From Pseudomonas brassicacearum (lineage in GTDB: Bacteria; Pseudomonadota; Gammaproteobacteria; Pseudomonadales; Pseudomonadaceae): a stretch of 64,000 nt of DNA. Under the pieces are notes generated by a model, which was not told the DNA's origin, did no database searches, and was given only the letters and a program-made list of their open reading frames with translations. Within the stretch, counting starts at the first letter, position 1, and each line of letters opens with the position of its first letter. Below, one piece after another: positions 28,701 through 37,687 of this stretch. The stretch is taken from contig NZ_CP007410.1 in assembly GCF_000585995.1 (NCBI RefSeq), positions 6,441,001 through 6,505,000 of the forward strand, read 5' to 3'. Position numbers and translations under genes: made by a program.

Positions 28701-29215
28701 TGGTCGGTGAACCACCAATCGCAATTGCGCGTACCGCCCACGCCGCGTACCGCCCCGGCGCCCAGTTGCGCGGCCAGGGGGAAATGCAGCCCGGAGTTGA
28801 CCAGCGCGGTGGTCTTGCCCGAACCCGGCGGGCCGATGATCACGTACCACGGCAGTTCGTAGAGGTTGCGCCGTTCGTCACCGCCCAGTTTGGCTTTCTT
28901 GAGCAGGGCCAGGGCTTCGTCCATGCGCTGGCGCAAGGTTTCGAGTTCTTCGGCGGTGGCGATGCTGGTCGGGTCGGGTGGCGTTTGCGCGGCCAGGCTG
29001 CGCATGACTTCGGCGGCCTGACGGCGGGCCTGGATGATGCGAAACACCCGGTAGGCGATCCACACCGCAAACACCAGGATGATCAACGCCCAGCGCCGGC
29101 CTTCGGGCACCAGCCACTCCAGCAGCGGGCCCACGAACCAGATGATCAGGCTCAGGGCGATCAGCCCCAGCAATGGGATGACCCAGCGGGTCATAAAACT
29201 GAAAAACGCCTTCAC
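25715..29215 (-). CDS. tssM: T6SS membrane-complex protein TssM (IcmF)
   Basis: 1166-residue inner-membrane core of the T6SS membrane complex, which bridges TssL to the lipoprotein TssJ. Two N-terminal transmembrane helices (about 10-55), a cytoplasmic NTPase-like domain with Walker A GPPGSGKTTAL (about 128-138), a third helix (about 445-465, GVLASTVAVVLVVGTLWWVS), then a large periplasmic part with IcmF-related and C-terminal beta domains. Length is typical. It overlaps tssL and tagF at both ends, showing tight coupling. Confidence 0.96.
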   Translation of the reverse strand: MKAFFSFMTRWVIPLLGLIALSLIIWFVGPLLEWLVPEGRRWALIILVFAVWIAYRVFRIIQARRQAAEVMRSLAAQTPPDPTSIATAEELETLRQRMDEALALLKKAKLGGDERRNLYELPWYVIIGPPGSGKTTALVNSGLHFPLAAQLGAGAVRGVGGTRNCDWWFTDQAVLLDTAGRYTTQDSDATVDKAAWLGFLGLLKKQRARRPIDGAFIAISLSDLLLGSDAERAAHAAAIRLRIQELYTQLGVRFPIYLMLTKLDLVPGFMEYFDTLSKEERAQVWGMTFALDDGKSNDSPLAHLQSEFTGLEQRLNDRLVERLQQERDPARRDLIYGFPQQFGALKDCLQSFLEGVFKPNAFEERVLLRGVYFTSGTQEGSPIDRLIGSMAQSMNLDRQHLARQTGTGRSYFIEKLFTAVAFAERGLVGVDPKVERRRKWIARGVLASTVAVVLVVGTLWWVSYRANQAYITQVDQKVAPLGQTVQNLSPAQRDVLAVLPLLNAVKHLADDAPDWAEGLGLYQGDMLEAESGSVYRKLLIAVFAPRLLTRVEEQLHGGGNSDFLYEGLKAYLMLADTEHYDADFIKAWIALDWDRSLPRDLPAEQRLALSEHLQALFERRPPTARLDPRLIEDLRRQLQQLPVAQRVYDRIKRQKLPEGVPDFRINEAAGRDAALVFSRKSGKPLGEPLSGFFTVKGYRQGFLLTSLSQTGTLAEEQWVLGHEQADQQNVASLAADVRRLYFQDYLRQWDALLADIDFVPITSVAQAADVLRVISGPTSPLKKLLVAVAKETDLQQDERLLAAQGAPAGGSVDKLKERLGSLLGQEQATQDAPQASDDPITAHFAELNSIVNKNEGEPAAIDGLLADMNALYVQVSAMVGASGDALLGEAKNQASAAATRVSLNAERQPPLVQGLVKSVVNSTTNSMMGGVRNQLNAAWTSEVVNIYRQSLAGRYPMSPGSARDATLDDFGQFFGVGGVMDNYFRKYLQPYVDTSTPTWRWQPGAAQKLGIAPGVLQTFQRAATIRDAFFRSGGTQPMVRFELKPVAMDSTITQFLLDLDGQQLSYDHGPSRPTAMQWPNPGSIGVVRISIMPPSANGRSGITLDGPWAWFRLLEQSDLTAGNSPDRFNLRLRVDGASASYELRANSAFNPFKSRVLSGFSLPERL

Positions 29216-30522
29216 TCGACCCCCTCCGCCAATACTGTGATTTCAACCCGACGATTGCGCGCACGTCCCTCGGTCGTGGCGTTGGACGCCAGCGGCTCGG
29301 TGTCGCTGCGGCCTTCGGCACTGAAGCGCTCGGGCTGACCGGTCTTGGCCGAGAGAATCTCCAGCACTGACCTGGCCCGTGCCTCGGACAACGCCCAGTT
29401 GGACGGGAACCTGAGGGTGGCGATCGGGCGATTGTCGCTGTGGCCGGTCACCAGGACCTGGCCCTTGACCTTGCGCACGGCATCGGCGATGCGCAGCATC
29501 AACGGCTGGAAATCGTCCTTGATGCTGGCGCTGCCAGAGGCGAACAGCTCATCGCCACGAATGGTCACCACCGAGCGGTCCACGGCGTCTTCCACGGCAA
29601 TCCGACCGGCCCTGATTTCATCGGCCAGGAAACCGGCCAGGCGTGGGCGCTCGATCACTTTCGGCTGTACCACGGGACGGTCGATGGCCTGCACCGGGAT
29701 TTCACCCAGGAAATGAATGTTCTTGAACACCGGCTCGGCATCGGCGGCCAGTTTCATGCGCAGGCCGAACAGCAGCGCCAGCAACAAGGCGGCGCCGATG
29801 GCCACGGCGATCCACGGCGGCATGAATTGCGCCAGGCGATCACGGGCCACGGTGACACCGCGCCAATGGGGCGACAGCTCACGCTCGTAGTCGCCACGGG
29901 CGCTGCGGATCACCGCGCTGGTGCGCTCGCGCAACGCTTCCAATTGGCTGCGCCCGTCGTTCATCACCCGGTAGCGTCCCTCGAAGCCGAGGCACATGCA
30001 CAGGTACAAAAGCTCCAGCAGGTACAGGCGTTCCCGCGGACTTTGCAGGCAGTGTTCCAGCAGCTGGAAGACTTTCTCGCCGCCCCAGGCTTCGTTGTGC
30101 ACGGTGATCAACAGGCTCTGCTTGCCCCAGTCGCTGGTGCCGCCCCACGGGGTGCTCAATACCGCTTCATCCAACGCGGTGCACAAGGCGTAGCGGGCCA
30201 GCAGCACCTCATTGCGCACCACGCCGGCGGCCTCGGCGCGCTCTTCGAACTGGCGCAGGTAGGCCAGCAGTTGTGCGCGCAAACTGGCGGGGGCCGGGTG
30301 GGCGATGGTGCTGCGCAGGCGCGTCAGCAAGGCCAGCAGCGGACCGGCCGCACTCTCCAACGGGTTGAGGCCTTGGGCCTTACCGGTCAGGACCGGTGCA
30401 GCCGGCATCGACAGTGGTGCCGGCGCAGGTGTCGGTTGTGGACGGCCAGCGTCCGGACGGAAAGGATCTGCGCCACGGCCACCGGGCGTCGGCATGAACT
30501 GGGTACGATCATCGTTGCTCAT
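29212..30522 (-). CDS. tssL: T6SS membrane-complex protein TssL with OmpA-like extension
   Basis: 436 residues. Pro-rich N-terminus, cytoplasmic DotU/TssL hook domain (about 50-220, YALCTALDEAVLSTPWG, LYLCMCLGFEGRYRV), one transmembrane helix (about 236-256), then a periplasmic OmpA-like peptidoglycan-binding domain (about 320-435, GHSDNRPIATLRFPSNWALS). The evolved C-terminal anchor is typical of H1-type systems. It starts six bases after tssK and overlaps tssM. Confidence 0.95.
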   Translation of the reverse strand: MSNDDRTQFMPTPGGRGADPFRPDAGRPQPTPAPAPLSMPAAPVLTGKAQGLNPLESAAGPLLALLTRLRSTIAHPAPASLRAQLLAYLRQFEERAEAAGVVRNEVLLARYALCTALDEAVLSTPWGGTSDWGKQSLLITVHNEAWGGEKVFQLLEHCLQSPRERLYLLELLYLCMCLGFEGRYRVMNDGRSQLEALRERTSAVIRSARGDYERELSPHWRGVTVARDRLAQFMPPWIAVAIGAALLLALLFGLRMKLAADAEPVFKNIHFLGEIPVQAIDRPVVQPKVIERPRLAGFLADEIRAGRIAVEDAVDRSVVTIRGDELFASGSASIKDDFQPLMLRIADAVRKVKGQVLVTGHSDNRPIATLRFPSNWALSEARARSVLEILSAKTGQPERFSAEGRSDTEPLASNATTEGRARNRRVEITVLAEGVE

Positions 30523-30528
30523 CGCGGT

Positions 30529-31863
30529 TTATCCTCGGATCGCCCAGAAAGCCAGGTTCAACCCTGGGAACTGGCCGGCGATGTGGAATGCAAAGCCGCC
30601 GGAATTGCCCAGTTGCTGCCAGTGCTCACTGCCCCGGTCGAGTTCGTAATAGGTGGAACCGGCGTGGTACGGCAGCTGCCGTGGCGCCACCGGCAACGGC
30701 AACAGGCCGATGCCTGGCAGTTGCAGGTTGACCAGGTCGCGGATGTGCTCCACCGAACCGACCTTGCTCTGCTGGCCGAAGCGACTGCGCAGGGTTTCGG
30801 CCGGTACATCGGCGCGCACCACCAGGATGAAACTGGCGCTGTCGAGCAGGGTCTTGTCGGCCAGCATCGCCACGTGGACGCCGTAGGCTTTCTCGACAAT
30901 CGGAATCGGCGTGGCGCGGCTGTCGATCAGCATCGACAAGGCTTCGCGCAGGGCTTGCATCACCGGTGCGTAACTCAACGCCAGGTCATCGTGCTGGTAT
31001 TGCGGATATTCCTGCGGTCGCCGCCCGGAAGCGGTGAAGGTGGAGAACTCCCCGGCCAGGCTCACCAGCTCGCTGTAGAACCGTTCGGGGTGCAAGGGGC
31101 TCAACTGGCTCAGGTGCTGGATCAGCGGCTGGGCGCGGTTGACCAGTTGCAGCAGCATGAAATCGGCGATCTCCGAAGCGCCACCCGCCCCGGAAGCCAC
31201 CACCCGCCCGGCAAGGGCTTCGCCGCGCTGATGGAGCAAGCCCAGCAGTTCGCTGCGAAACGCCGCCAACGGCTTGGAAGCGATGACATCCAGCAATGGC
31301 GGGATGTAGGCGTCGTCGAGCACCAGCGCACGGTCGGCACGTTTTTCCTTGATGCGCACCACACCGACGGCGGCGTAATCGCCGATGCCATCCTGTGCGG
31401 TCAGCAAGCGCAGCGCCCGGGAACCCAGGGCGACCGGCGCACGGTTTTCGAACGGCGCGTTGTCGTCACGCACTTCGCTGACCTGGCTGATGTAGCGCGC
31501 CGCACCCAGGTCTTCACCTTCATCCACGGTGTCACGAGCGCCGGCGCGCTTGAGCGGCAAGGCCAGGTACACCAGGCCATCGCGCAGGTTGTCGTCGACG
31601 TTCAGCGGCGTGGGCGCCAGGTCATCCTGGGGAATGTTGAAGGGCGTACCGTCCGGCAACAGACCACGCGCCGAGATGATCGCCAGTTTGCCCTGGGCCA
31701 GCAGGCCCTGGTCGATCAGCAATTCGGAAAAACCCCAGGCGCCGGCCGACAACGGGCGGCTGCGAGCGTCGATGAGGTTTTCCAGGTAACGGTCATGCTG
31801 CTGGAAGTGCTGCGTTCCAATGAACATGCCTTCCGACCAGACCACGCGATTGTTCCAGGACAT
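30529..31863 (-). CDS. tssK: T6SS baseplate protein TssK
   Basis: 444-residue trimeric connector between the baseplate (TssFG) and the TssLM complex. It begins with the family pattern NRVVWSEGMFIGTQHFQQHDRY and ends with HWQQLGNSGGFAFHIAGQFPGL. Length is normal. It sits between tssJ and tssL in the leftward arm with short spacing. Confidence 0.95.
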   Translation of the reverse strand: MSWNNRVVWSEGMFIGTQHFQQHDRYLENLIDARSRPLSAGAWGFSELLIDQGLLAQGKLAIISARGLLPDGTPFNIPQDDLAPTPLNVDDNLRDGLVYLALPLKRAGARDTVDEGEDLGAARYISQVSEVRDDNAPFENRAPVALGSRALRLLTAQDGIGDYAAVGVVRIKEKRADRALVLDDAYIPPLLDVIASKPLAAFRSELLGLLHQRGEALAGRVVASGAGGASEIADFMLLQLVNRAQPLIQHLSQLSPLHPERFYSELVSLAGEFSTFTASGRRPQEYPQYQHDDLALSYAPVMQALREALSMLIDSRATPIPIVEKAYGVHVAMLADKTLLDSASFILVVRADVPAETLRSRFGQQSKVGSVEHIRDLVNLQLPGIGLLPLPVAPRQLPYHAGSTYYELDRGSEHWQQLGNSGGFAFHIAGQFPGLNLAFWAIRG

Positions 31864-31878
31864 GGGGGCTCCGATTGC

Positions 31879-32385
31879 TTATTGGGCAGGGCTGGATGGG
31901 GGAACGACGACGGCGCTGCGCACGGCGCGCACATCGAGGCTGATCTGGTATTCGGTGTATTCGCGGGCCGGGACATTGATCACCGTGCGCCACAGCGACT
32001 GGTCCAGCTCGCGATAGCCCACCAATAGGCCGATGTGCCGCGTGGCCGGGTCGAGGTCGCGTTGCAGGCTCAACTGCTGGCCGGGCTGGATCAGCACTTC
32101 GTCCTGGTCGATCAGGTCGGCGCCCAGCGTCGCCTGGGCCCGTTCGGCCAGGGCGAAATAATCGGAGCGGCTAAAGGTGGCGGCATTTTTCAGCTCGAAA
32201 ATGCGCACCCGGACCGGGGCTGGCTGGCCGGTGGCGCCGGGGTTGAGCCCGGAGATGGCATGAAAGTGCAGCTCGACGGCGGCGGTGTCGGCCTCAGCTT
32301 CTTCGGGCTGGGGACTGGCCGCATCCTTGGCGCACGCCGTCAGCAGAAGCGCGGTGGCGACTGCGAGTAAAAACCTGGGAATCAT
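31879..32385 (-). CDS. tssJ: T6SS outer-membrane lipoprotein TssJ
   Basis: 168 residues with a lipoprotein signal (LLLTACAK, Cys18) and a transthyretin-like beta domain (VELHFHAISGLNPGATGQPAPVRVRIFELKN, and later REYTEYQISLDVR). TssJ anchors TssM at the outer membrane. It lies 15 bases upstream of tssK. A start at ATG 32385 gives the complete signal peptide. Confidence 0.93.
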   Translation of the reverse strand: MIPRFLLAVATALLLTACAKDAASPQPEEAEADTAAVELHFHAISGLNPGATGQPAPVRVRIFELKNAATFSRSDYFALAERAQATLGADLIDQDEVLIQPGQQLSLQRDLDPATRHIGLLVGYRELDQSLWRTVINVPAREYTEYQISLDVRAVRSAVVVPPSSPAQ

Positions 32386-32453
32386 CCTGCGTCCTCAATG
32401 ACGTTTGAGCTATCCGTTGTTGGCTTATCGGTATTGTTATAAGACGGCGACGC

Positions 32454-33905
32454 TCAACGGCGTCGCTGTCGTGTGCTGTGTTCTTCGTAGGCGCGACTGA
32501 ATTCACGACCGAACAGGTCTTGGAAATCCTCCTGGGCCTCCCGGGAAATATTGCTGTAGAGCTCGGTAAATTGTTGCCAGTACTGGGCCTGTCGCGAGCC
32601 ACTGAAAATACCCGACAGCCCGCCGGGCTTGGCCATGCGCTCTTCCAGTTGCGCCGGTTCGAAGCGCGCCAGCAAATGCTTGATCGCCGCTTCCACACCG
32701 GCCATCACCGCCAGTTGGTGGGCCCGCAGATCATCAAAGCTGTCACGCACCGCCGCGTCGGGCGCCATGAACGCCTGATTGCCGTGGCGCAACAGCAACA
32801 GCAGGGCTTCATCGACGTTGGGCGCGAATTTCAGCGGGTTGTTTTCCACCGGCTGGATCATCGTCTGCTGAATGCGGAACTCACCCTTGAGGCTGCTGCG
32901 GGCACGCAAGACATCGATCAGGCCTTCGACCATCAGCCGATAACTGCGTCCGATGCTCTCCATCTGCGCTTCGGTCTGGGCCTTGTCCAGACGCAACTGA
33001 TCCAGCCCGGCACCGCGCAGGAAAGCCTGCAGCAGATCGGGTTGTGAAGTGTCGACTGGCGTGACCGGAGGCTCGACGCGGGTGACCGGCGCTTCACGTA
33101 AAGGCGCAGGCTCGGTCGGTACGCTGACTTCAGCGACCGGCACTTGAGGGACAGGCGTCGGTACCGGCTCAATCACCGGCAGCGCTACAGGCGGTGGAAC
33201 AGGCAGCGGCGCGACGGGGGCAATCGCCACGGGCGCAGGCTTGTCGCTGAACAGGTCCCAATCGTCCGGAATCAACGGGGCCGACGTTATCGCCACGGGC
33301 TCGACCACGGGCGGCGGGCTCGGACGGGGGATCGGCGTGGGCGGACGGAAATCATGCTGTTCGGCCGGGACATGGTCAGGCTGGGTGGCCGGCGGGACGC
33401 TGGTCGGGCTGAGAAAATCGAACAGGTCCGGCAGGGTGTCCATGGACGACACGCCCTGGAAGTGCGCCGGTGGGGCCACTTGCATCAACGGTGGCGTATT
33501 CACTGCGGCGCTCTGCTGCCCCATCAAGGCTTCAAAGCTGCTGGGCGATTCGGCGAACGGATTGCTGTCGGTGACCGGCAGGTTGAAATCGACGCGCGCC
33601 TGGATTTCATAATCGCCGATGCGGATCACTTCGCCATCTTGCAGCGGCTCACTGTTGCCCTTGCGCAAACGAATACCGGCCTTGACCAATTCCACACCAT
33701 TAGTGCTGTTATCGGTTAAGTAATAGCGCCCGTCTTTGTATTGGATAACACAATGTTTGCCGGAAACCAGACGCTCAGGGTCCGGCAATACCCAGTCATT
33801 ATCGGAATTGCGGCCAATTGCCATCACCCCCTGGTCCATGGACTTTTCAGAACACTGGCCTGGGGTAATCTTGTGATAACTAGTGATAGTCAAACACAGC
33901 GGCAT
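32454..33905 (-). CDS. fha: T6SS FHA-domain scaffold protein Fha/TagH
   Basis: 483 residues. N-terminal forkhead-associated domain (about 25-105) with the phosphopeptide-binding pattern IGRNSDNDWVL, SGKHCVI and TDNSTNGVEL; a long Pro/Val-rich linker (about 130-290); and a C-terminal VI_FHA domain (about 300-480). In the H1 system Fha1 is the substrate of PpkA and PppA, and its phosphorylation starts T6SS assembly. First gene of the leftward arm; its upstream region is shared with the divergent tssA. Confidence 0.94.
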   Translation of the reverse strand: MPLCLTITSYHKITPGQCSEKSMDQGVMAIGRNSDNDWVLPDPERLVSGKHCVIQYKDGRYYLTDNSTNGVELVKAGIRLRKGNSEPLQDGEVIRIGDYEIQARVDFNLPVTDSNPFAESPSSFEALMGQQSAAVNTPPLMQVAPPAHFQGVSSMDTLPDLFDFLSPTSVPPATQPDHVPAEQHDFRPPTPIPRPSPPPVVEPVAITSAPLIPDDWDLFSDKPAPVAIAPVAPLPVPPPVALPVIEPVPTPVPQVPVAEVSVPTEPAPLREAPVTRVEPPVTPVDTSQPDLLQAFLRGAGLDQLRLDKAQTEAQMESIGRSYRLMVEGLIDVLRARSSLKGEFRIQQTMIQPVENNPLKFAPNVDEALLLLLRHGNQAFMAPDAAVRDSFDDLRAHQLAVMAGVEAAIKHLLARFEPAQLEERMAKPGGLSGIFSGSRQAQYWQQFTELYSNISREAQEDFQDLFGREFSRAYEEHSTRQRRR

Positions 33906-34321
33906 CTCGCCTCCTTGCTGAATACTTCTTGTCGCGTCGTTGCACGCAGGCGGTTATGGGGGCTACGCCTAGGTGACTCGCCAACAAACCTCTGCAAACA
34001 ACCTCGAAACGGCTTTTTGCCAGCATGAATGCTGATCTTAACCGGCCTGCGTGACAAAAAACCTGCATCGGTGCCTGCTTCGACCTACCGGTCGCGCGGG
34101 TTGTTAAGCGCCTCACAACTGTCACACAGGCGAAATAGCTTACCTTGACAAGCGATAAGTACTACACCAAAAATGCACAACTTCTTGAATATAGATGATG
34201 GCACTTTAAAATCACACCGCGATTAAAGCGCCATTACCGTCAAGGGACATGCAAAGTTTCATCCGAAACTTGCGTGTGAACTGCCCGACTTCTTCAGCGG
34301 GTGATAGGGAGATCGATCCAA
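33906..34321. promoter_or_regulatory. Divergent promoter region between fha and tssA
   Basis: This 416-base AT-richer gap separates the two arms of the T6SS and must hold both promoters and leaders. TTGACA occurs at 34145-34150 on the plus strand, but I see no matching -10 at 16-18 bases, so I do not assign a promoter. CAAGGGACA at 34241-34249 resembles, imperfectly, the GGA-containing motif bound by RsmA/CsrA, which controls this operon type in P. aeruginosa. No gene is visible. Confidence 0.5.
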
Positions 34322-35359
34322 GTGGATGTGCCTTTGTTGCTCGCCGCCGTTTCCGCGACTTCGCCCTGCGGTGAAGATCTGGAATATGACGCGGATTTCT
34401 TGCGCCTGGAACGCGATTCTCGAGGCCAGCCCGAGCGCAGCATGGGCGATTCGATTTTGCCTGCCGAACCGCCTGAGTGGCGCAGCATCCAGCAACAGAG
34501 CCTGGACTTGTTGCAACGCAGCAAAGACCTGCGCATCACCCATTTCCTGTTGCAAAGCTCCCTGGCCCTCGAAGGCATACCGGGCCTGGCCCGTGTACTG
34601 ACGCTGATCAGCGAATTGCTCAAGCAATACTGGGCCGAGCTGCATCCGCGCCTGGACGCCGATGACGACAACGACCCCACCGTACGCATCAATGCCCTCG
34701 CCGGCCTGACGTCCGACGTCACCATTCGCCTGCTGCGCGAAAGCATCCTGGCCCGTTCGCGAACCTTCGGTGCCGTCAGCCTGCGCGCCGCCGCCAACGC
34801 CAGCGGCCTGCAAAGTTTTCCCGATGAAAGTCTTGGTGCCGAACAACTCGCCGGGGCCTTGCTCGACAGCGATCCCGAGCAGTTGGAGATCACCCGCGCC
34901 GCCCTGTTGGAAGCCCGCAGCGCCGCCGAGTCCATCGAACAACAAGTCAGCGATCAAGTCGGTTCCGCCCAGGGCGTGGACCTTGGCCCGTTGAAGCAAC
35001 CGCTCAAGATGGCTTTGCAGATTCTCGGCCAATTCGCCCCGCAGAGCGGCGACAGCGAACTGCCCGACGCCAGCGGCGACGACAACGCCGCGCCAACTGA
35101 ATATGCCAGCGCGCCAAGCGCACCGCGCAACACCGTCACCAGTACCGTCAGCGGCGAAATCAACAACCGCGACGACGTGCTGCGCAGCCTGGACCGAATT
35201 CTTGCCTACTACACCCGTCATGAGCCCTCCAGCCCGCTGCCGGTGCTGTTGAATCGGGCCAAGAATCTGGTGCATGCCGACTTTGCGGCCATCGTGCGCA
35301 ACCTGATTCCCGACGGCATAAGTCAATTTGAAAACCTGCGCGGCCCAGACAGCGAATAA
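34322..35359 (+). CDS. tssA: T6SS baseplate/sheath-priming protein TssA
   Basis: 345 residues; N-terminal ImpA domain with SPCGEDLEYDADFLRLERDSRGQPE in pieces (family signature SPCGEDLxYD near residue 15), a middle linker, and a C-terminal region. TssA primes and coordinates tube and sheath assembly at the baseplate. I chose GTG 34322 (protein begins MDVPLLLAAVS) since GGGAG lies ten bases upstream; GTG 34301 is in frame but has no ribosome-binding site. First gene of the rightward arm. Confidence 0.9.
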   Translation: MDVPLLLAAVSATSPCGEDLEYDADFLRLERDSRGQPERSMGDSILPAEPPEWRSIQQQSLDLLQRSKDLRITHFLLQSSLALEGIPGLARVLTLISELLKQYWAELHPRLDADDDNDPTVRINALAGLTSDVTIRLLRESILARSRTFGAVSLRAAANASGLQSFPDESLGAEQLAGALLDSDPEQLEITRAALLEARSAAESIEQQVSDQVGSAQGVDLGPLKQPLKMALQILGQFAPQSGDSELPDASGDDNAAPTEYASAPSAPRNTVTSTVSGEINNRDDVLRSLDRILAYYTRHEPSSPLPVLLNRAKNLVHADFAAIVRNLIPDGISQFENLRGPDSE

Positions 35360-35440
35360 AAAGCGAGCGGATCACGCAGTCACGTCACCGGCACCCCCGA
35401 TGACGCCAACACCGTCGCTCAAGCGACCAGGAGCAGCAAC

Positions 35441-35956
35441 GTGGCGAAGCAAAGTTCTCAGAAGTTCATCGCGCGCAACCGCGCGCCTCGAGTGCAGATC
35501 GAGTACGACGTCGAGCTCTACGGCGCCGAGAAAAAGGTCCAGTTGCCCTTCGTCATGGGGGTAATGGCCGACCTCGCCGGTAAGCCCGCCGAGCCTCTGG
35601 CCCCAGTGGCCGATCGCAAGTTCCTCGAGATCGACGTCGACAATTTCGACTCGCGCCTCAAGGCCATGCAGCCTCGCGTGGCGTTCCATGTGCCCAACGA
35701 ACTGACCGGCGAAGGCAACCTGAGCCTGGACCTGACCTTCGAAAGCATGGACGACTTCAGCCCGGCAGCCGTGGCCCGCAAGGTCGACTCGCTGAACAAA
35801 TTGCTCGAAGCGCGCACCCAGCTGGCCAACCTGCTGACCTACATGGACGGCAAGACCGGCGCCGAAGAAATCATCATGAAAGCGATCAAGGACCCTGCCC
35901 TGTTGCAGGCCCTGGCCAGTGCGCCAAAGCCCGCCGATGCAGAGCCTAAGGCTTAA
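35441..35956 (+). CDS. tssB: T6SS contractile sheath small subunit TssB
   Basis: 171 residues; starts (GTG) MAKQSSQKFIARNRAPRVQI and contains the family features EYDVELYGAEKKVQLPFVMGVMADL and FLEIDVDNFD. It pairs with TssC to form the contractile sheath around the Hcp tube. AGGAG sits upstream and tssC follows 14 bases after the stop. Confidence 0.96.
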   Translation: MAKQSSQKFIARNRAPRVQIEYDVELYGAEKKVQLPFVMGVMADLAGKPAEPLAPVADRKFLEIDVDNFDSRLKAMQPRVAFHVPNELTGEGNLSLDLTFESMDDFSPAAVARKVDSLNKLLEARTQLANLLTYMDGKTGAEEIIMKAIKDPALLQALASAPKPADAEPKA

Positions 35957-35970
35957 TCAGGACCCCGATC

Positions 35971-37467
35971 ATGACCGAATCAGTACGTGAAAATCAGTCC
36001 CAGCCCCTGGGCACTGCCGAAGTACCCAGCGAGTTCGCCTCGCTGCTGATGCAAGAATTCAAACCCAAGACCGAGCGCGCTCGCGAAGCCGTCGAGACGG
36101 CCGTGCGTACGCTGGCCGAGCAGGCCCTGGCGCAGACTGACCTGGTGTCCAACGACGCCATCAAGTCGATCGAATCGATCATCGCCGCCATTGACGCCAA
36201 GCTCACCGCCCAGGTCAACCAGGTCATCCACCACCCCGACTTCCAGCAACTGGAAAGCGCCTGGCGTGGCCTGCACTACCTGGTCAACAACACCGAGAGC
36301 GACGAGCAGCTCAAGATCCGCGTGCTCAACATCTCCAAGACCGACCTGCACAAGACCCTGAAGAAATTCAAGGGCACCGCGTGGGACCAAAGCCCGATCT
36401 TCAAGAAGATGTACGAAGAAGAATACGGCCAGTTCGGCGGCGAACCTTACGGTTGCCTGGTGGGCGACTACTACTTCGACCAGTCGCCACCGGATGTCGA
36501 GTTGCTGGGCGAGCTGTCGAAAGTCTGCGCGGCCATGCACTCCCCGTTCATCGCAGCGGCATCGCCGACCGTGATGGGCATGGGCTCGTGGCAGGAACTG
36601 TCGAACCCGCGCGACCTGACCAAAATCTTCACCACCCCGGAATATGCCGGCTGGCGTTCGCTGCGTGAATCGGAAGACTCGCGCTACATCGGCCTGACCA
36701 TGCCGCGCTTCCTGGCGCGCCTGCCGTACGGCGCCAAGACCGACCCGGTGGAAGCCTTCGCCTTCGAAGAGAACACCGACGGCGCCGACAGCTCCAAGTA
36801 CACCTGGGCCAACGCCGCCTACGCGATGGCCGTGAACATCAACCGTTCGTTCAAACACTTCGGCTGGTGCTCGCGCATCCGTGGCGTTGAATCGGGCGGC
36901 GAAGTGGAAAACCTGCCGGCCCACACGTTCCCGACCGACGACGGTGGCGTGGACATGAAGTGCCCGACCGAAATCGCCATTTCGGACCGCCGTGAAGCGG
37001 AACTGGCGAAGAACGGTTTCATGCCGCTGCTGCACAAGAAAAACACCGACTTCGCCGCCTTCATCGGCGCCCAGTCGTTGCAGAAACCGGCCGAATACGA
37101 CGACCCGGACGCCACCGCCAACGCCAACCTGGCCGCGCGCCTGCCGTACCTGTTCGCCACCTGCCGTTTCGCCCATTACCTGAAGTGCATCGTGCGCGAC
37201 AAGATCGGCTCCTTCAAAGAACGGGACGAGATGCAGCGCTGGTTGCAGGACTGGATCCTCAACTACGTCGACGGTGACCCGGCGCACTCCACCGAGACCA
37301 CCAAGGCCCAGCACCCATTGGCAGCGGCCGAAGTGATCGTCGAAGAAGTCGAAGGCAACCCGGGGTACTACAGCTCCAAGTTCTACCTGCGTCCGCACTA
37401 CCAGCTCGAAGGGCTGACCGTGTCGCTGCGACTGGTATCGAAACTGCCGTCGGCCAAGGGCGCATAA
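35971..37467 (+). CDS. tssC: T6SS contractile sheath large subunit TssC
   Basis: 498 residues, highly conserved along its length (SEFASLLMQEFKPKTERA, ESAWRGLHYLVNNTE, SPTVMGMGSWQELSNPRDL, CPTEIAISDRREAELAKNGF, SKFYLRPHYQLEGLTVSLRL). Sheath subunit that contracts to drive the Hcp-VgrG spike and is then disassembled by ClpV. It is followed by a REP pair before hcp, so the operon may be partly interrupted here. Confidence 0.97.
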   Translation: MTESVRENQSQPLGTAEVPSEFASLLMQEFKPKTERAREAVETAVRTLAEQALAQTDLVSNDAIKSIESIIAAIDAKLTAQVNQVIHHPDFQQLESAWRGLHYLVNNTESDEQLKIRVLNISKTDLHKTLKKFKGTAWDQSPIFKKMYEEEYGQFGGEPYGCLVGDYYFDQSPPDVELLGELSKVCAAMHSPFIAAASPTVMGMGSWQELSNPRDLTKIFTTPEYAGWRSLRESEDSRYIGLTMPRFLARLPYGAKTDPVEAFAFEENTDGADSSKYTWANAAYAMAVNINRSFKHFGWCSRIRGVESGGEVENLPAHTFPTDDGGVDMKCPTEIAISDRREAELAKNGFMPLLHKKNTDFAAFIGAQSLQKPAEYDDPDATANANLAARLPYLFATCRFAHYLKCIVRDKIGSFKERDEMQRWLQDWILNYVDGDPAHSTETTKAQHPLAAAEVIVEEVEGNPGYYSSKFYLRPHYQLEGLTVSLRLVSKLPSAKGA

Positions 37468-37503
37468 ACAACAGTTGAAATGGGCTTTCCTGTGGAGGCC
37501 CTT

Positions 37504-37595
37504 TGTGGCGAGGGAGCTTGCTCCCGCTGGGTCGCGTAGCGACCCCTTCTTGTGGGCGCTGCGCACCCAAGCGGGAGCAAGCTCCCTCGCCACAG
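37504..37595. repeat. REP pair between tssC and hcp
   Basis: GTGGCGAGGGAGCTTGCTCC (from 37505) and its inverse GGGAGCAAGCTCCCTCGCCA (to about 37592) enclose a smaller hairpin region. The element lies inside the structural T6SS operon and can form a stable hairpin in the mRNA. Confidence 0.85.
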
Positions 37596-37687
37596 GGTGG
37601 TCCACAGGAGATCTTCATTGAGTTCACAGATTTCGCAAGGTCAGCGTCAACCAAACAATGTGGTTAGAAACCACACAGGGAGAAAAC

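Noticed and set aside
34145-34150. TTGACA as a sigma-70 promoter for tssA
   Set aside because: No acceptable -10 hexamer at 16-18 bases downstream.
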